Of a DNA stretch of 64,000 nt, positions 1-12,571 are shown in pieces. Source of the stretch: Pardosa pseudoannulata. Its lineage: Eukaryota > Arthropoda > Arachnida > Araneae > Lycosidae. The stretch spans positions 125,712,228 through 125,776,227 of the forward strand of contig CM063508.1 of the NCBI GenBank assembly GCA_032207245.1. Reading direction: 5' to 3'. The notes under the pieces were generated by a model. That model saw nothing but the letters and a program-made list of their open reading frames with translations. It was not told the DNA's origin and did no database searches. The position numbers and the translations under genes are program-made. Numbering within the stretch: the stretch's first letter is position 1; each line of letters begins with the position of its first letter.

Positions 1-2482
1 TTGCCCTGTTTTGAATATATATCCCTATATATCTCAATAACATCTTATTAAATTAAGAATAATAAATATAAAACACATTTCTCTAAAAGATTTATACAAA
101 GCTACTTATTTACTACAAATCTACTTGCACCATACAAACGAAAAATGTTGGAGTATAATATTGGGATAATATTGGGGTATGTTCACACATACAAGTGTGT
201 ATGAATGTGTATTTTGAATGAGAAAATATATATGTGTTTGGTGGGAGTCATAGGCAGACTTGATATGCATTATAGATAAAGGATATATGGCTAAAATTTT
301 GAAGTTCGTGGCTTTTTTGTAAAATTATAAGAATTGTACATTCTTTTAGAAGAATTTTATTGATAAATATTTTTTCTATCCCAATTCGTATTTTGATTCC
401 CAATTTGTATTCTTTTATTTTGATTTTATATGTTCTCCTTTTTTTTAAGAGAAAACTTAAAGACAAAACTTCAAACAAGTGTTGGTTAAAATATTGTATA
501 ACTTAACGCTTTTCTCTAAGCTTTATATTTTGGATTTTTACAAAGAATAAGGTGTAGTACTGCGATAATCCATTATTAAATTTTAAGAAACTTAACCTAA
601 AAAACCAAAGCCTGAATTTTCCTTAGTAGGTAAATAATCAAAAGGTTATCTGATTTTAGAATTATATATCCTAACAGTAACTAATTATAAAGTAGTAGAA
701 AAGTAGAAATTAATATCTATCATATTATATAGTATATCACTAAAATTACATTGTAATGTTCACTCCAATATTTTCGTGATGTCATTTATTATGCATTTTC
801 TCAGGAGCGTGCGTATCAGCATGTATGAAAGAAGCCGGTGGGTAAAATAAGATAAAGAAATCACTATGTAAAGTTCGCATTTTGTGATGTTTATGAGAAT
901 AAAAGAAATTTTTAAGCTGTTGAAGTTTCAGACCTGAGATGGCCTAGAGGCCAGTGTTTTATACCAGAATCGACTAAATTAGCCGTTTTAAACATTTTCC
1001 TTTACACATAGAAAACATGTATGTTAAATCTTTGAGTTTAGATTTCATATCGTTGAGATGTTGAAAGATGGAAGGGAGTACGAAATCAAGAGCAAAAGTC
1101 CTCAAAAATGATTTAAAAAAACTGAATGGACGCTCCTCTGTGACGCCATGAGCATCTTACACTCAGATAAATGGCCCAAGGTACAGAGCTGTTGAATTTA
1201 TCAAAATTTCATAACATTAAGTTTGCTTTGGAAAAATAGGACTTTGAATTTTGAATTATTTTCTTAGTTTAATTCAAAGAGACTTAATTTTCACTGTCAA
1301 AAAATGTCTTAATATTAGTTAAAGATATATCCTGATATTATATTTTGAATATTTAATTTATCATAGAAGAAAACCAACTGTGATTTTGGTCTCACATGAT
1401 TTTCTCACATCTTCCACTTTATATTTGCTGTTTATATTTACCAGTTTATCCATAATTTAAAAGTAAACTATCCGAGCTAAACAGTTCATGTAAAAACATG
1501 TTTACAAAAAGTTTTTAATTTAAATTTTATAAAACTTAATACGTCTCATAGAATTTAAATTAAATCTCTTGAGACAAAGCTTGTAGTTAAATAAATACCT
1601 GTATAAAGTACTATTATGTATTATGTCATGTAATATTACATAATATACTATTCAATCAATAGTTTTTTCATCATAAATGATCTTATAAGTTAAATTCAGA
1701 AGATGATAATAGCTACATTTATAGTTTTCTTATAAATTTCAATATCTAGTGAATGAGTATGCATTAATTTTAGAGAAATGTATTTGATGAAAAACATTAT
1801 ACATAAAAAATTTAAAGATATATTTTTAGTTTTAAGGATAACATTTATATAAAGAATAAAGATTTAATTGATTCATTTGAAATAAATTTCATTGCCTTTT
1901 AGGAGGTTACATTCAATTTATAATTCAAACTGTACAGAATTCTTGAAATTTCTCCATCCCGAATAGTTTTATATAGCATCAGTTTGTTTTAATACATTCA
2001 AGCGATATAAAGAATCTTTTAAGTTAGAAATATAGATAAATTCAGGAGGTAATAAAAGCTATATAAAATTTTATTTATAAATTTTTATTTTATTAATACT
2101 TAGGGAACGAAGATGTATTGTTTTCAAAAAAATGTATGTACTTATAAACAACATTGAACATAATTAAATGAAAGATATAAATTTAGTTACGATGATATCC
2201 TTTTTATGAAGACTAAGGATTTAAATAATTCATTTGAAATGAATTTGATTACCTTTCAGAAAGTCATATTCACTATATTATTCAAACTGCAAAGGATTCT
2301 TGTAACATTTCATTGTCAAATAATTTTATCTAACCTTATTTGTTTTAAGAAATTATAATTGAAAGTGTATATGGGATAGTATTCAGATTAGGATATAATC
2401 TTTAAATAATATCCTATAAAGAACTGTATTTGATTATTAAGGAAGAGTTAAACACAAATATTCACGAATACATTATCTTAAT
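1..2482. other. AT-rich intergenic DNA, no gene recognised
   Basis: No credible coding region is seen; the longest open frame (248-478, minus) is low-complexity and lacks any motif. The one structure I can support is a divergent tandem duplication of about 355 bp. The stretch near 1860-2000 (an ATTCATTTGAAAT core, then ATTCAAACTG) reappears near 2217-2350 with many substitutions. The right end, from about 2483, is the 3' flank of the first His-rich gene. Confidence 0.6.
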
Positions 2483-2488
2483 TTTATT
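2483..2488 (-). promoter_or_regulatory. Poly(A) signal of His-rich gene 1
   Basis: AATAAA on the minus strand (TTTATT on plus), about 35 bases downstream of the TAG stop of the His-rich ORF. Position and strand fit a polyadenylation signal; the surroundings are AT-rich, so chance occurrence is possible. Confidence 0.5.
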
Positions 2489-2521
2489 TTTAAATATGAA
2501 AATGATGTACATTTTTTGCTT

Positions 2522-2854
2522 CTAATAATGGTGTCCGTGATGATGATGACCATGGTGATGATCATGCCCATGATGGTGATGGTGGCCATGGTGATGCCCA
2601 TGATGGTGGTGGTGACCATGATGATGCCCATGATGGTGATCATGATGATGATGATGTCCATGATGGTGACCATGGTGATGATGCTCGTGGTGATCATGGT
2701 GATGGTGTCCATGGTGATCATGGTGATGATGTCCATGGTGATCATGATGATGATGATGTCTAGCTTCTACATCATTAGGAGAGGGGTTTCCTTTAACTGT
2801 TATAATTATAGCAAAGATGCAAACAATAGCAAAAATATATATTGCCGACTTCAT
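2522..2854 (-). CDS. Secreted histidine-rich peptide precursor 1 (110 aa)
   Basis: Single-exon ORF of 110 residues. Residues 1-22 form a signal peptide: Met-Lys, a hydrophobic core rich in Ile, Phe, Ala and Val, then Lys-Gly before an Asn-Pro start. Residues 23-32 are a short propeptide ending Val-Glu-Ala-Arg. Residues 33-110 are 60 His in 78 (77%), in runs of 1-5 broken by single Gly, Asp or Glu, ending in Tyr. The Glu-Ala-Arg end resembles the processing quadruplet motif of spider precursors (Arg at -1, Glu within -2 to -4), so release of the His-rich part is inferred. Binding of Zn, Cu or Ni is expected from composition but unproven. The start is fixed by the signal peptide and a TATA box 92 bases upstream. 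Paralogues lie at 6610-6831 and 8837-9073 on the same strand. I do not recognise a named family. A fang, cuticle, venom or haemolymph role is possible. Confidence 0.85.
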   Translation of the reverse strand: MKSAIYIFAIVCIFAIIITVKGNPSPNDVEARHHHHHDHHGHHHHDHHGHHHHDHHEHHHHGHHHGHHHHHDHHHGHHHGHHHHHGHHHGHHHHHGHDHHHGHHHHGHHY

Positions 2855-2945
2855 GATGAACTCTCTAGAACTGCAAGATATGTAAAGCTGTGTAAGAAAT
2901 ATCTAAAAGCTCTGAGAAGTGTGTTGATTGGTTTCCTTCATGCTC

Positions 2946-2953
2946 CTTTTATA
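2946..2953 (-). promoter_or_regulatory. TATA box of His-rich gene 1
   Basis: TATAAAAG on the minus strand, 92 bases before the ATG at 2854. Transcription would start near 2920 and give a 5' UTR of about 65 bases. The other two His-rich genes have equivalent boxes, which supports function. Confidence 0.65.
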
Positions 2954-2989
2954 TGGTTATCGGAGTACACCTACGGCTAGTTTAGAGAT

Positions 2990-3590
2990 AGCAACGCGTT
3001 GTCACTAAAGTTGGCACTTCTGGAACCAATTACTGACAGATACGTCTTCTGAAATATGGTGAAAAATGCATACATGTCACAATAATATTCTACATTGTAA
3101 AAAATGCGATTCTCTTGATATTTTCAAGGTTTCCTGCAAGCAATTGTGTAGGATATGCTTGAATAAGCAGCTTTTTTTTACCAACTTATGCAAGGTGTTT
3201 TTAGGGGGATTTTATAAATTGCCAAAAGAAAAAAAATTTAGACCATGCTACTACATTTAAGATTCTATAAATTTAAGTATATATTTCATTGTTGTTAAAA
3301 ATCGGTATTATTCTTTGGATAATTGCACTGAAAAATTAAATAAACACAATATTATTTTCTGTAACTGCTACATTTTTCGGCATAGCATTGTGAATTTGAA
3401 TCAGAAAACACAAAGCTAGCACCTTCATTCAAAAATTAATAATAAGGCAATTATTAAATGACGTTATAAAGAGGTAATTGGAACTACAGATAAGAGTGGA
3501 ATTTTTTGCTTTCTGAAATCTTGATTTTCAGATTTTTAAATTATCTGTGATTATGTTAAATAGAATTTTAAAGTTTAGTTGGATTTTTTT
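2990..3590. other. Intergenic, nothing recognised
   Basis: Upstream flank of His-rich gene 1. AT-rich, with no conserved ORF, repeat terminus or RNA gene that I can support. Confidence 0.5.
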
Positions 3591-3795
<205 letters not shown>

Positions 3796-3939
3796 AAGAA
3801 CTAGTAGGTTTACAATAAGCACACAGGCAGTCAAATTTCTAGGAAGGCCATTAGAATATCTACTATCCATACACATTAATAGGGGGCAGCCAAATACTAC
3901 ATTGCACGCAAGCGGCTAATAGCATATAGCCGGCCCTCT

Positions 3940-4284
<345 letters not shown>

Positions 4285-4474
4285 CCTTTTTTAAATAAAT
4301 TTTATGCATATTTTCCAGCTGGAGAAAAATATTAATAGGACTCTCGTATAATGTTTTGAAATTTTAGTAAAAATATTCTGAAATTTCATTTTAAGAGATT
4401 ATCAAGCAAGTTTAAAAATGATATAGTGGAACATAGATTAATTTACAGTCAATTTGAAGATTATACATTTTACT

Positions 4475-5325
4475 CTACTGAATAAAATATGTAAATAAAT
4501 AATAAAAATGTAAAAATAAATATGTAAATATAAAATATATGTAATAAATATAAAATATATAAAATATAATAAATATAATATATAATAAATAATATAATAA
4601 TATATAATAATAATATATAATAATATAATATATAATATATAATAATATATAATATAATAATATAATATATAATATATATAATATAATATAATAATATAAT
4701 ATAATATATAATATATAATATAATATATATATAATATAATATAATATATATATCATATAATAATATATAATATAATATAATAATAATATAATATAATAAT
4801 ATAATATAATATATAATATATAATATAATATATATATAATATAATATAATATATATATAATATATATATATATAATATAATATATAATAATAATATATAA
4901 TAATATAATATATAATATATAATAAATATAAAATATATAAAATATGTAAATATAAAATATATGTAATAAATATGTAAATAAATAATATAATATATATGTA
5001 AATATTATATGTAATATATAAAATATTATAAAATAATATATAAAATAATATATAAATATATATATATATATAATATTTATATATAATATAATATATATAT
5101 ATAATATAATATAATATAATATAATATTAATATTATATATTATTATATAATATATATAAAATAATATAATATATATAATATAATATATGTAATAAAATAT
5201 CTATTATAATATATAATATATAATAAATATAAAATATATAAAATATGTAAATATAAAATATATGTAATAAATATGTAAATAAATAATAAAATATGTAATT
5301 ATATAAAATAAATATAAATGTATGT
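4475..5325. repeat. TAATA-type AT satellite block
   Basis: About 850 bp of almost only A and T in mixed units of TAATA, TATAATA and TATAA. A longer motif, TGTAAATATAAAATATATG followed by TAATAAATA, recurs near 4515-4550, 4945-4975 and 5245-5275, so the block grew partly by duplication of larger segments. No coding content. Confidence 0.9.
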
Positions 5326-5334
5326 GTATGCAAG

Positions 5335-6400
5335 CATGTGTAATGATGTTGTGCTAGATTTGAATAATTTGAAATTGTGTGTGACTTCTGATAGCCATCA
5401 GTTTTGGTGAATCCACAATCACCCCAGACTGTAATATTTATTTCACCTATAATAATGTTGCTGAAATTGTTATTCTTGAATTATCTAACAAATATATTAG
5501 TAATTCTTACCTATCTAAAATATTTTGTTTTTAATTCTGTTAGTATTTTATATACTATCGAAAAGTATAACATTTTTTGCTTAAATTAATGAATTTTATT
5601 TATCGGTGCTCATAGAAAACGGTGATCGTATAATCTTTAATTTGATGTAACAGAACAGGAACATTTAATTTTTTAGACCTGATAGATCTTGCTTTCTTTA
5701 TAAATTTTATTTTTGTTTTAAATAACTCATTCCTTTAGACCAGAATTGAGGAGTAATTAAATGTATACCTTTTTTGAATACTGTAAATCTAAATTTGTAT
5801 TTTTCAAATACAAAAGCTCACTTTATCTATATTTTTTAACTGGAAAAGTCACTTTTTTTAATAATTTCAAGATTTCATCTGAAATATTCTAATATTTTTT
5901 CAGTTTAAGACCGTATACGATATGTCTCTTTTAGATGTTGTTCCCTTATCTTCAATCCCTTATCTTCATGATTGTAATATAACTTATTAATGTTATCGTA
6001 CAATGAATACTCATTTAAAAGCCACCTGAAGCTTTTCCAAAATTATTCTTTAATTCTAGACCATTTATGATATTTCTCATTTAGACGACGCCCTTCCCGT
6101 ATCTCCAATCTATTAGACTATATTTTTTATTCTATCATAAAATTATCTTATAAATAATGTTAATTTAAAAGCCATCATAAGCTTACTGAAGTGCAAACTA
6201 TAGTAAGTTTGTAGTAGTAAGATACCATTAAATAATCGAAAAATATAAAAAATAATAATTAAGACTTTGTGACAGATGTAAAAGTTTACCAAACAAAATT
6301 CTAGTTAATCCATCAGACCATATTCGTTGCAAAAGTAAAAATTCACATATTAAACGAAGTGAACTTATGTACGTAAATTATATAAAATTAAAGAATCACA
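5335..6400. other. Intergenic with a short divergent duplication
   Basis: No gene recognised. A segment of about 155 bp near 5910-6040 (CCGTATACGATATGTCTC, later AATACTCATTTAAAAGCC) recurs in diverged form near 6060-6190, giving a two-copy tandem repeat downstream of His-rich gene 2. Confidence 0.5.
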
Positions 6401-6420
6401 TAAATTATTTGAGAAGTCAT

Positions 6421-6426
6421 TTTATT
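6421..6426 (-). promoter_or_regulatory. Possible poly(A) signal of His-rich gene 2
   Basis: AATAAA on minus, about 184 bases beyond the TGA stop at 6610-6612. It is the first clear hexamer found downstream. The distance is longer than for the paralogues, so this is a weak call. Confidence 0.35.
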
Positions 6427-6609
6427 CCGTCTTTTAGCATATGTAAAATAGCAGACATTAATTTTGCATGAATTTTATGCAAGATAAATAGTAGAACAGA
6501 TTTGAAAGTGGTGTTAGAACATTAAAAATCAAATTTCTTACATTAAAAGGAAGTTTTTGGGAATTTAACTCAAAGGATATATCCACTCCATCGTTTCTTT
6601 CCAAGAGCT

Positions 6610-6831
6610 TCAGCGGTGATGTCCGTGATCAGCGTGGTGGCCATGATGGTGCTCATTGTGGTGAACATGGTGATTTTGGTGGTGGACGTTAGGATGATGT
6701 TCAAATTGATGATCATGCAGATGTCCATGATGGTGTTTAATTTCTGCTTCTCCGTGGTCAGGGCTTCCAGATGCATTGAACAACATTGCAAGAAAGCAGG
6801 CAAAAGCAAATACGAGAACTGCGAACTTCAT
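6610..6831 (-). CDS. Secreted histidine-rich peptide precursor 2 (73 aa), divergent
   Basis: Single-exon ORF. Residues 1-21 or so form a signal peptide (Met-Lys-Phe-Ala, then Val, Phe, Ala and Leu, ending Asn-Ala-Ser-Gly). An acidic linker Ser-Pro-Asp-His-Gly-Glu-Ala-Glu-Ile-Lys runs to residue 32. Residues 33-73 hold 22 His in 41 (54%), mixed with Asn, Gln, Glu, Asp, Val, Phe, Pro and Leu, ending in Arg. It shares architecture and the exact pre-pro length of 32 with the neighbours at 2522 and 8837, but the mature part is not a simple His/Gly/Asp repeat. That argues against chance from a CAC/CAT microsatellite. The cleavage-like Arg is replaced by Lys. A TATA box lies 100 bases upstream. Function is unknown; metal binding is inferred from composition. 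Confidence 0.8.
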   Translation of the reverse strand: MKFAVLVFAFACFLAMLFNASGSPDHGEAEIKHHHGHLHDHQFEHHPNVHHQNHHVHHNEHHHGHHADHGHHR

Positions 6832-6930
6832 GCTGGCTGTTGGTAAAATTCAAAGAGAGAATACAACTGGTGGTAGAGCAGGTAAACGTCTCGTCACTGT
6901 TGATATTGATTTTACCACAGCACTTGCTTG

Positions 6931-6939
6931 CTTTATATA
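6931..6939 (-). promoter_or_regulatory. TATA box of His-rich gene 2
   Basis: TATATAAAG on minus, 100 bases before the ATG at 6831, in a locally less AT-rich context (GCAAGCAAGTGC follows). The equivalent position in the paralogues also has a TATA box. Confidence 0.6.
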
Positions 6940-7061
6940 TGAATAAAATGAATCCTTGGAGATGTCATGAAAGGCTCCAATTTTTTTTTACAAATACTTT
7001 ATCAAAATATTTATTTATATACATCGCTATAGGTATTGTAAACAGTAACACCCAAGGGTAA

Positions 7062-7325
7062 CGCCCGTGTTCACATGAAAGCGTACATTTTTTTCTATTC
7101 TTACTTCAAGGTCTATCTTGTATTTGACAAAAATAAGCAACATATTTGACCTAAATTATTGTATTTTAGTTTTTTTATTACATTGGAGTAATTTTTTCAA
7201 ATTTTATAGTTTAAGGGTTTAATATTGCTTATAGAGGACGTTGAAGGTGACAGTCTAGTTTCTCATACAAAAAACTATTTATCTAAACATTAAGTGATAT
7301 ATAATTTTCAAATACAGATGGTTAA
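7062..7325. other. Intergenic, nothing recognised
   Basis: AT-rich spacer upstream of His-rich gene 2, with no supportable feature before the (AT)n block. Confidence 0.5.
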
Positions 7326-7327
7326 TT

Positions 7328-8135
<808 letters not shown>

Positions 8136-8159
8136 TATATATAGTTCTATTTAATTTTA

Positions 8160-8460
8160 TTAATACATATATATATATACTTCTTATGATATACATTTTC
8201 CTATATTTGCAATGATGATATATTTTAATAATAAATATGATGTGTTTAATATTTATATATATATGGTTTAACTTGCTTCTTAATAATTATAACAAATTGT
8301 TTGAAATACAAAATAAATATATATATATACATATATAATATATTATATATATTTTAATATATTTTAAATATACATATATTTATATATTCATATATGATAA
8401 CGTTGAGAAAAACAACATTATACATATTATAATCGTATAAATTTTACATATTTTTTGTAA
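8160..8460. other. AT-rich spacer, nothing recognised
   Basis: Short (AT)n runs and plain AT-rich DNA between the large microsatellite and the GTGTGTGGT repeat. Confidence 0.5.
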
Positions 8461-8479
8461 ATTAATGATATATATATGA

Positions 8480-8526
8480 TGTGTGTGGTGTGTGTGGTGT
8501 GTGTGGTGTGTTGGTGTGGTGTGTAT
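8480..8526. repeat. GTGTGTGGT minisatellite
   Basis: Three clean 9-base units GTGTGTGGT followed by a degenerate tail, about 310 bases beyond the stop of His-rich gene 3. On the minus strand the 9-base unit would read His-His-Thr. Confidence 0.8.
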
Positions 8527-8768
8527 CATATATGATGGAAGGGATGGTCGAAAGATAGGAGTAATATATCTCTAAAATTACTGGCAATCTAATAGCTTAT
8601 TTGAGTTGCTTTTCTAGATCTGAGAGACATATCTACTTTAAAACCTTATGTAGAATGTCTGTGTTTTAAGTAATGTTTAAGCTGTGTTAATAATTATAAA
8701 CGAAATTGTTTGAAATTAAACCTGATATACTGACACAATAAAGAGACAAATATATAAGCTACCAAATA

Positions 8769-8774
8769 TTTATT
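8769..8774 (-). promoter_or_regulatory. Poly(A) signal of His-rich gene 3
   Basis: AATAAA on minus, about 63 bases downstream of the TGA at 8837-8839. The spacing is typical for a compact gene. Confidence 0.5.
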
Positions 8775-8836
8775 TCGTCATCCTTAACAAAAAAAAATTA
8801 AAGGTGAGTTTTAAACCTTTCACATTTTTTTTAAAT

Positions 8837-9073
8837 TCAATGATGATGTCCATGATGGTGATGATGTCCATGATGGTGATGGTGTCCATGATGATGATGA
8901 TGATCGTGGTGATCATGATGCCCATGGTGATGGTGATGTCCGTGGTGATCATGATGACCGTGATGGTGATGGTGATGTCTTGCTTCTTCTTCCATTGGAT
9001 TTGCAATGCTTGTCCCTATTGACAAAACTGAGACAATAAGCATAAGTGCGAGGATAAAAGTTAAAGATTTCAT
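8837..9073 (-). CDS. Secreted histidine-rich peptide precursor 3 (78 aa)
   Basis: Single-exon ORF. Residues 1-24 form a signal peptide (Met-Lys-Ser, a Leu/Ile/Met/Val core, ending Ser-Ile-Ala). The propeptide Asn-Pro-Met-Glu-Glu-Glu-Ala-Arg ends at residue 32. Residues 33-78 hold 37 His in 46 (80%), with single Gly or Asp separators, ending His-His-His. It is closest to the gene at 2522: both start Met-Lys-Ser, have Asn-Pro at the predicted propeptide start, and carry Glu-Ala-Arg directly before the His run. Glu-Glu-Ala-Arg fits the spider processing quadruplet motif. The start is supported by the signal peptide and a TATA box 67 bases upstream. Zn/Cu/Ni binding is an inference; the tissue cannot be told from sequence. 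Confidence 0.85.
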   Translation of the reverse strand: MKSLTFILALMLIVSVLSIGTSIANPMEEEARHHHHHHGHHDHHGHHHHHGHHDHHDHHHHHGHHHHHGHHHHHGHHH

Positions 9074-9139
9074 TGTGGAAGTTTATTCACCGATCTCTTG
9101 CAATGTTCACAGTGTGATAAACTCCCAAGATTTCGTGGG

Positions 9140-9148
9140 TTTTATATA
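9140..9148 (-). promoter_or_regulatory. TATA box of His-rich gene 3
   Basis: TATATAAAA on minus, followed by CCCACG, 67 bases before the ATG at 9073. The predicted 5' UTR is about 40 bases. Confidence 0.65.
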
Positions 9149-9229
9149 TGATGAGCAGATATGCTTGAGAGAATATCAGTTGATAGCAACATTACACGGT
9201 TTATGTAATCGCAAAATTTTGACATCTTA

Positions 9230-12200
9230 GTTTTAAAATCCTGTGCTTGGTGTCATCATATATTAGTTTTTTAATAAGAGGATTTCTTTCGTTTTTGAAT
9301 GGTTTTAGTTAAGTACTGACCGTAAAATTTGACCTCATATTTATTTCTTCATTACTAGTGTCAATTCTTTCATGTTTTGAATCGTGAGATATGCTTGATT
9401 AATTGCAAGATACTCTAACATATTTCACTCCGTTGGACTGTATTTTGTTTTCATTCTAGGAATTTAGTAGCCTCTATAATATTCCATCCATTTTCATTTT
9501 AAGAAAAATATTTTTATAACTGCAAAATGAACTTCTCTGAAGCGATTTTCAACATTTTCTTGGAGATGTTGTGGAATTTTTTTTTTTTTTGCTATAATAT
9601 CTTACTGCCCATACTGTATTATTTAGATGTGAAGATGGTCTACATCAAATTTCCCATCATCTAATCAATAATATAATATATTTATTCCAATTAAAACTTT
9701 ATTCAATATATTTCTGCAACCGAAGCAAATAAATTTCAATTCGAATATGTGACATGCACTTTAATAATCAATATTGTACTTATAAAAATCTAAATCGTGG
9801 AAAAACATTGTAAAATGTACGAAAAATAGATTTTAGTGTGTAAAAGTGAATATATTTCTAAGTTTATAGCAAATAACCTCAACCCATTCGAATATCATAT
9901 TTTCACCATCATGAAAAAACTTAACATAAATAAATTTTGTTTTAAATTGTGTTCTTATAAACTTAATACTATAAAAAAATTTAGTCCATTTTTTTAATAA
10001 TTTTATTGAAATATTTTGAAACTAATGTTTACGGCTTTATCAAACTTCTGTAGAACCTTTTAACACAATAAGAACATATTATCTCTGATTTCTTCATGTA
10101 CATCTCTTTGGGTTTATCGTAGTTACCAGAAAATTTTTGAATGTTTTAAATCAGGTTTGGCTAATCTATGACTTAAGACGGAATTTACAAAATAGATGAT
10201 TAAAATAAATATCCCACTTACTATAGTAAATACATTATAATTCGATTAATATATTAAATATAAGTATTTATATACATTATAAACTCTTAACTGTTCTCTT
10301 ATTGATTTATGAAATAATAATAATTAAAAACTTTAATAATAATTTTTTTTTTTCAATTTTCACAATCTCTCTGTTCTGCATGTCTTTCTCTTTACATATG
10401 TTTGTGTGTGTTTGTGTATTAGGTTTCAAATTTTAAAAGGAGAAATTAAATCCTTAATCAATAAAAAGAAAGCAAATTCTTTGTGACACGTAAGAATATA
10501 GGGTTTAAACTATAGCATTTAAAAGGAGAACATGGCTAATTTCAAAGAGAACTGTTGAATCTTGTGGGCTGATACGTACTGTCGGATTGGGTTTCTGTAT
10601 GAAAGCAAAATGCCTAAAAGAACAGCTATCATGAAATATTGATAAAAGATTTTAATAAAACATGATTCCGGGGATGAAATGTCTCTTTGCTATGTATAAG
10701 AGAATACAGAGAAATTGTATGTAAAATGTAAATTGCAATTTTTAATGTTTCTACATTCTACTGTATTGAGCTGCACTTAAGGGATATCAACAGTAATAGT
10801 CCAAATAGAAAATATAAATTAAAAAGTGATTAGTAATAAGGACTTAAACCATTATAATTATTTACAATCTCTGGAGCATAGAGTTGTACAGAATTACTCT
10901 TTACATCCTACTTCTATCTTATATCTTTTCAGAATCTATAAAATACCAGAAACCAAATTCATATAGTCATGTTAATTTCCCATCTTCGTACTGTTGAGAA
11001 CTAGAGCATTAACGCATTTTTTCATAATTTAAAAAGCTCCAAAAACTAAGGGAAATATAGATGTCAGATTTCATGCAAATTATGACATTGTTATTAATTG
11101 GATCCCTTGAAGGGTTTTAGTTCATTACACCCATTAAGAATTTCCACCATACTTGAATTAAGATAACGTTTTAACAGTTAAAATTCTCTATACCAAAAAA
11201 ATATTTTTTATGAAATAAAAAGTACTAAAGTATTGTTTAAAATTTTGTAGTTTCCATGCTTATTTATTTAAAAGTTCTTTCATTACAAATAAGAAAGAAT
11301 CTAAATCAGCAACTCCTCTGTTCTGCACATTTGGAGAATATTTCAAAAATACTTCCTTTTTTTAAAAAGAAAAGGTAACATTTCTAATCCGAAATAAAAA
11401 ATAACTAGTCACAAAATATACAAATTTGAAAATATTTAGTTTTAAATTATTTGTAAATCAATTCGATGTACTCTCTTTTAAGTGATTATAATTTTTTTAA
11501 TATTTCTATTATATTACTTTAGTATTATTATGTTATTTTAGCGATTATGTTATTTTTAATAAATAGTACATAATTTTTCTTAAAAGAAAAATACATTGAT
11601 GTATAGAATTTTCTGTTCTGCTGTATGTTACAATTTCTTAAAGAAATATATCAATGTAAGCTCCTTATAGGTACAAATATTTTCCTATAGGTTTGTACAA
11701 TTCATATTCTTGATTTTGAAGATCTTCCTTTAAAATGAATCAATATGTATTGAATTATTTATATTTTACATGAAGTTTAGATTTGAAGCTTATAATTTAG
11801 GATCAAACTTTTTAAAATTATATTCGTTCTTGGTTAAATTTAGATTTTCTTGTCTGGAAGTGAATTTATTATCACTCTCGTAGATTCTTTCCGGTATCAA
11901 TAAATCCGATACAATTCGTTTTTTTCCACAAATAGAGAAACAATTGTCCATTTTTTTTTTCATTTCAAGGTCCTCGCTTAGAATCTAATGACCGAGACAA
12001 CTAACCTAAATACTTTTTTTTATTCGTCCCATCCAATGACATTTTTTGTGCCTGCATGAAATATACTGGACTTGTTACAGTTTTCTCAAGTTCTCAGTAG
12101 GCGTCAATAATTTGTTTATTGAGTTACCAATTCAGTTTTTTTAATTATCTACAAAGCAAAAAAGAAAAAAGATAATGTGAATTCGTTCAATTGTCGAGAT

Positions 12201-12490
12201 ATAAATGGTCATGAAATACGTCCGTATGTATGAGAGAAATCTTGAATACTGAAATACCTCACCTCTCCCCACACATTCACATTTTAGGTAAAACATGGTT
12301 GCTAAACATCTCACAGGATGAGTTAGCAACAGAACTCCCTGGGCCAAGCTCTCTAGTTCTGGTGTTGCTATTAATGGTAATTCTTAAGTCTAAGAAATTG
12401 AGTTGGCTTGACATTATTGTTGCAAAACACCCATTCTCCGTTTGAAGGTATTATACGGAGTCCCTGGTCCAGCTGGGCATATCTCCAGTA
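9230..12490. other. Long AT-rich stretch, no gene recognised
   Basis: No coding region, RNA gene or repeat terminus could be supported on either strand. The stretch near 12290-12480 is of higher complexity and may be old mobile DNA, since a SINE fragment follows directly. The missing 5' exon of the collagen gene could lie here, but I found no signal-peptide-like open frame ending at a good donor. Confidence 0.5.
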
Positions 12491-12494
12491 AGTA

Positions 12495-12570
12495 GGTTGG
12501 TTGGTTGGAAGCACAACGGTCTATTTTTTTTTCAACACGAGGGCTAATGAGACCGGGACCTACTGCGTGA
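12495..12570 (-). mobile_element. SINE fragment (3' body only)
   Basis: It shares GAGGGCTAATGAGACCGGGA and flanking bases with the fuller SINE copies at 51211-51385, 61053-61226 and 61562-61723. Only the part distal to the tRNA-like head is present, in minus orientation. Confidence 0.7.
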
Positions 12571-12571
12571 T

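Noticed and set aside
2473..2980. Met/Thr/Ile- and Met/Val-rich open frames overlapping the His-rich gene, both strands
   Set aside because: Shadow frames of CAT/CAC codon runs; no signal peptide, promoter or composition of a real protein. The same applies at 6570-6846 and 8770-9022.
12450..12497. Collagen-like scrap Gly-Val-Pro-Gly-Pro-Ala-Gly followed by CCAGTAAGT near 12461
   Set aside because: Only seven residues, no acceptor, no continuity with the 7S exon, and directly joined to a SINE fragment. A chance match is more likely than an exon.
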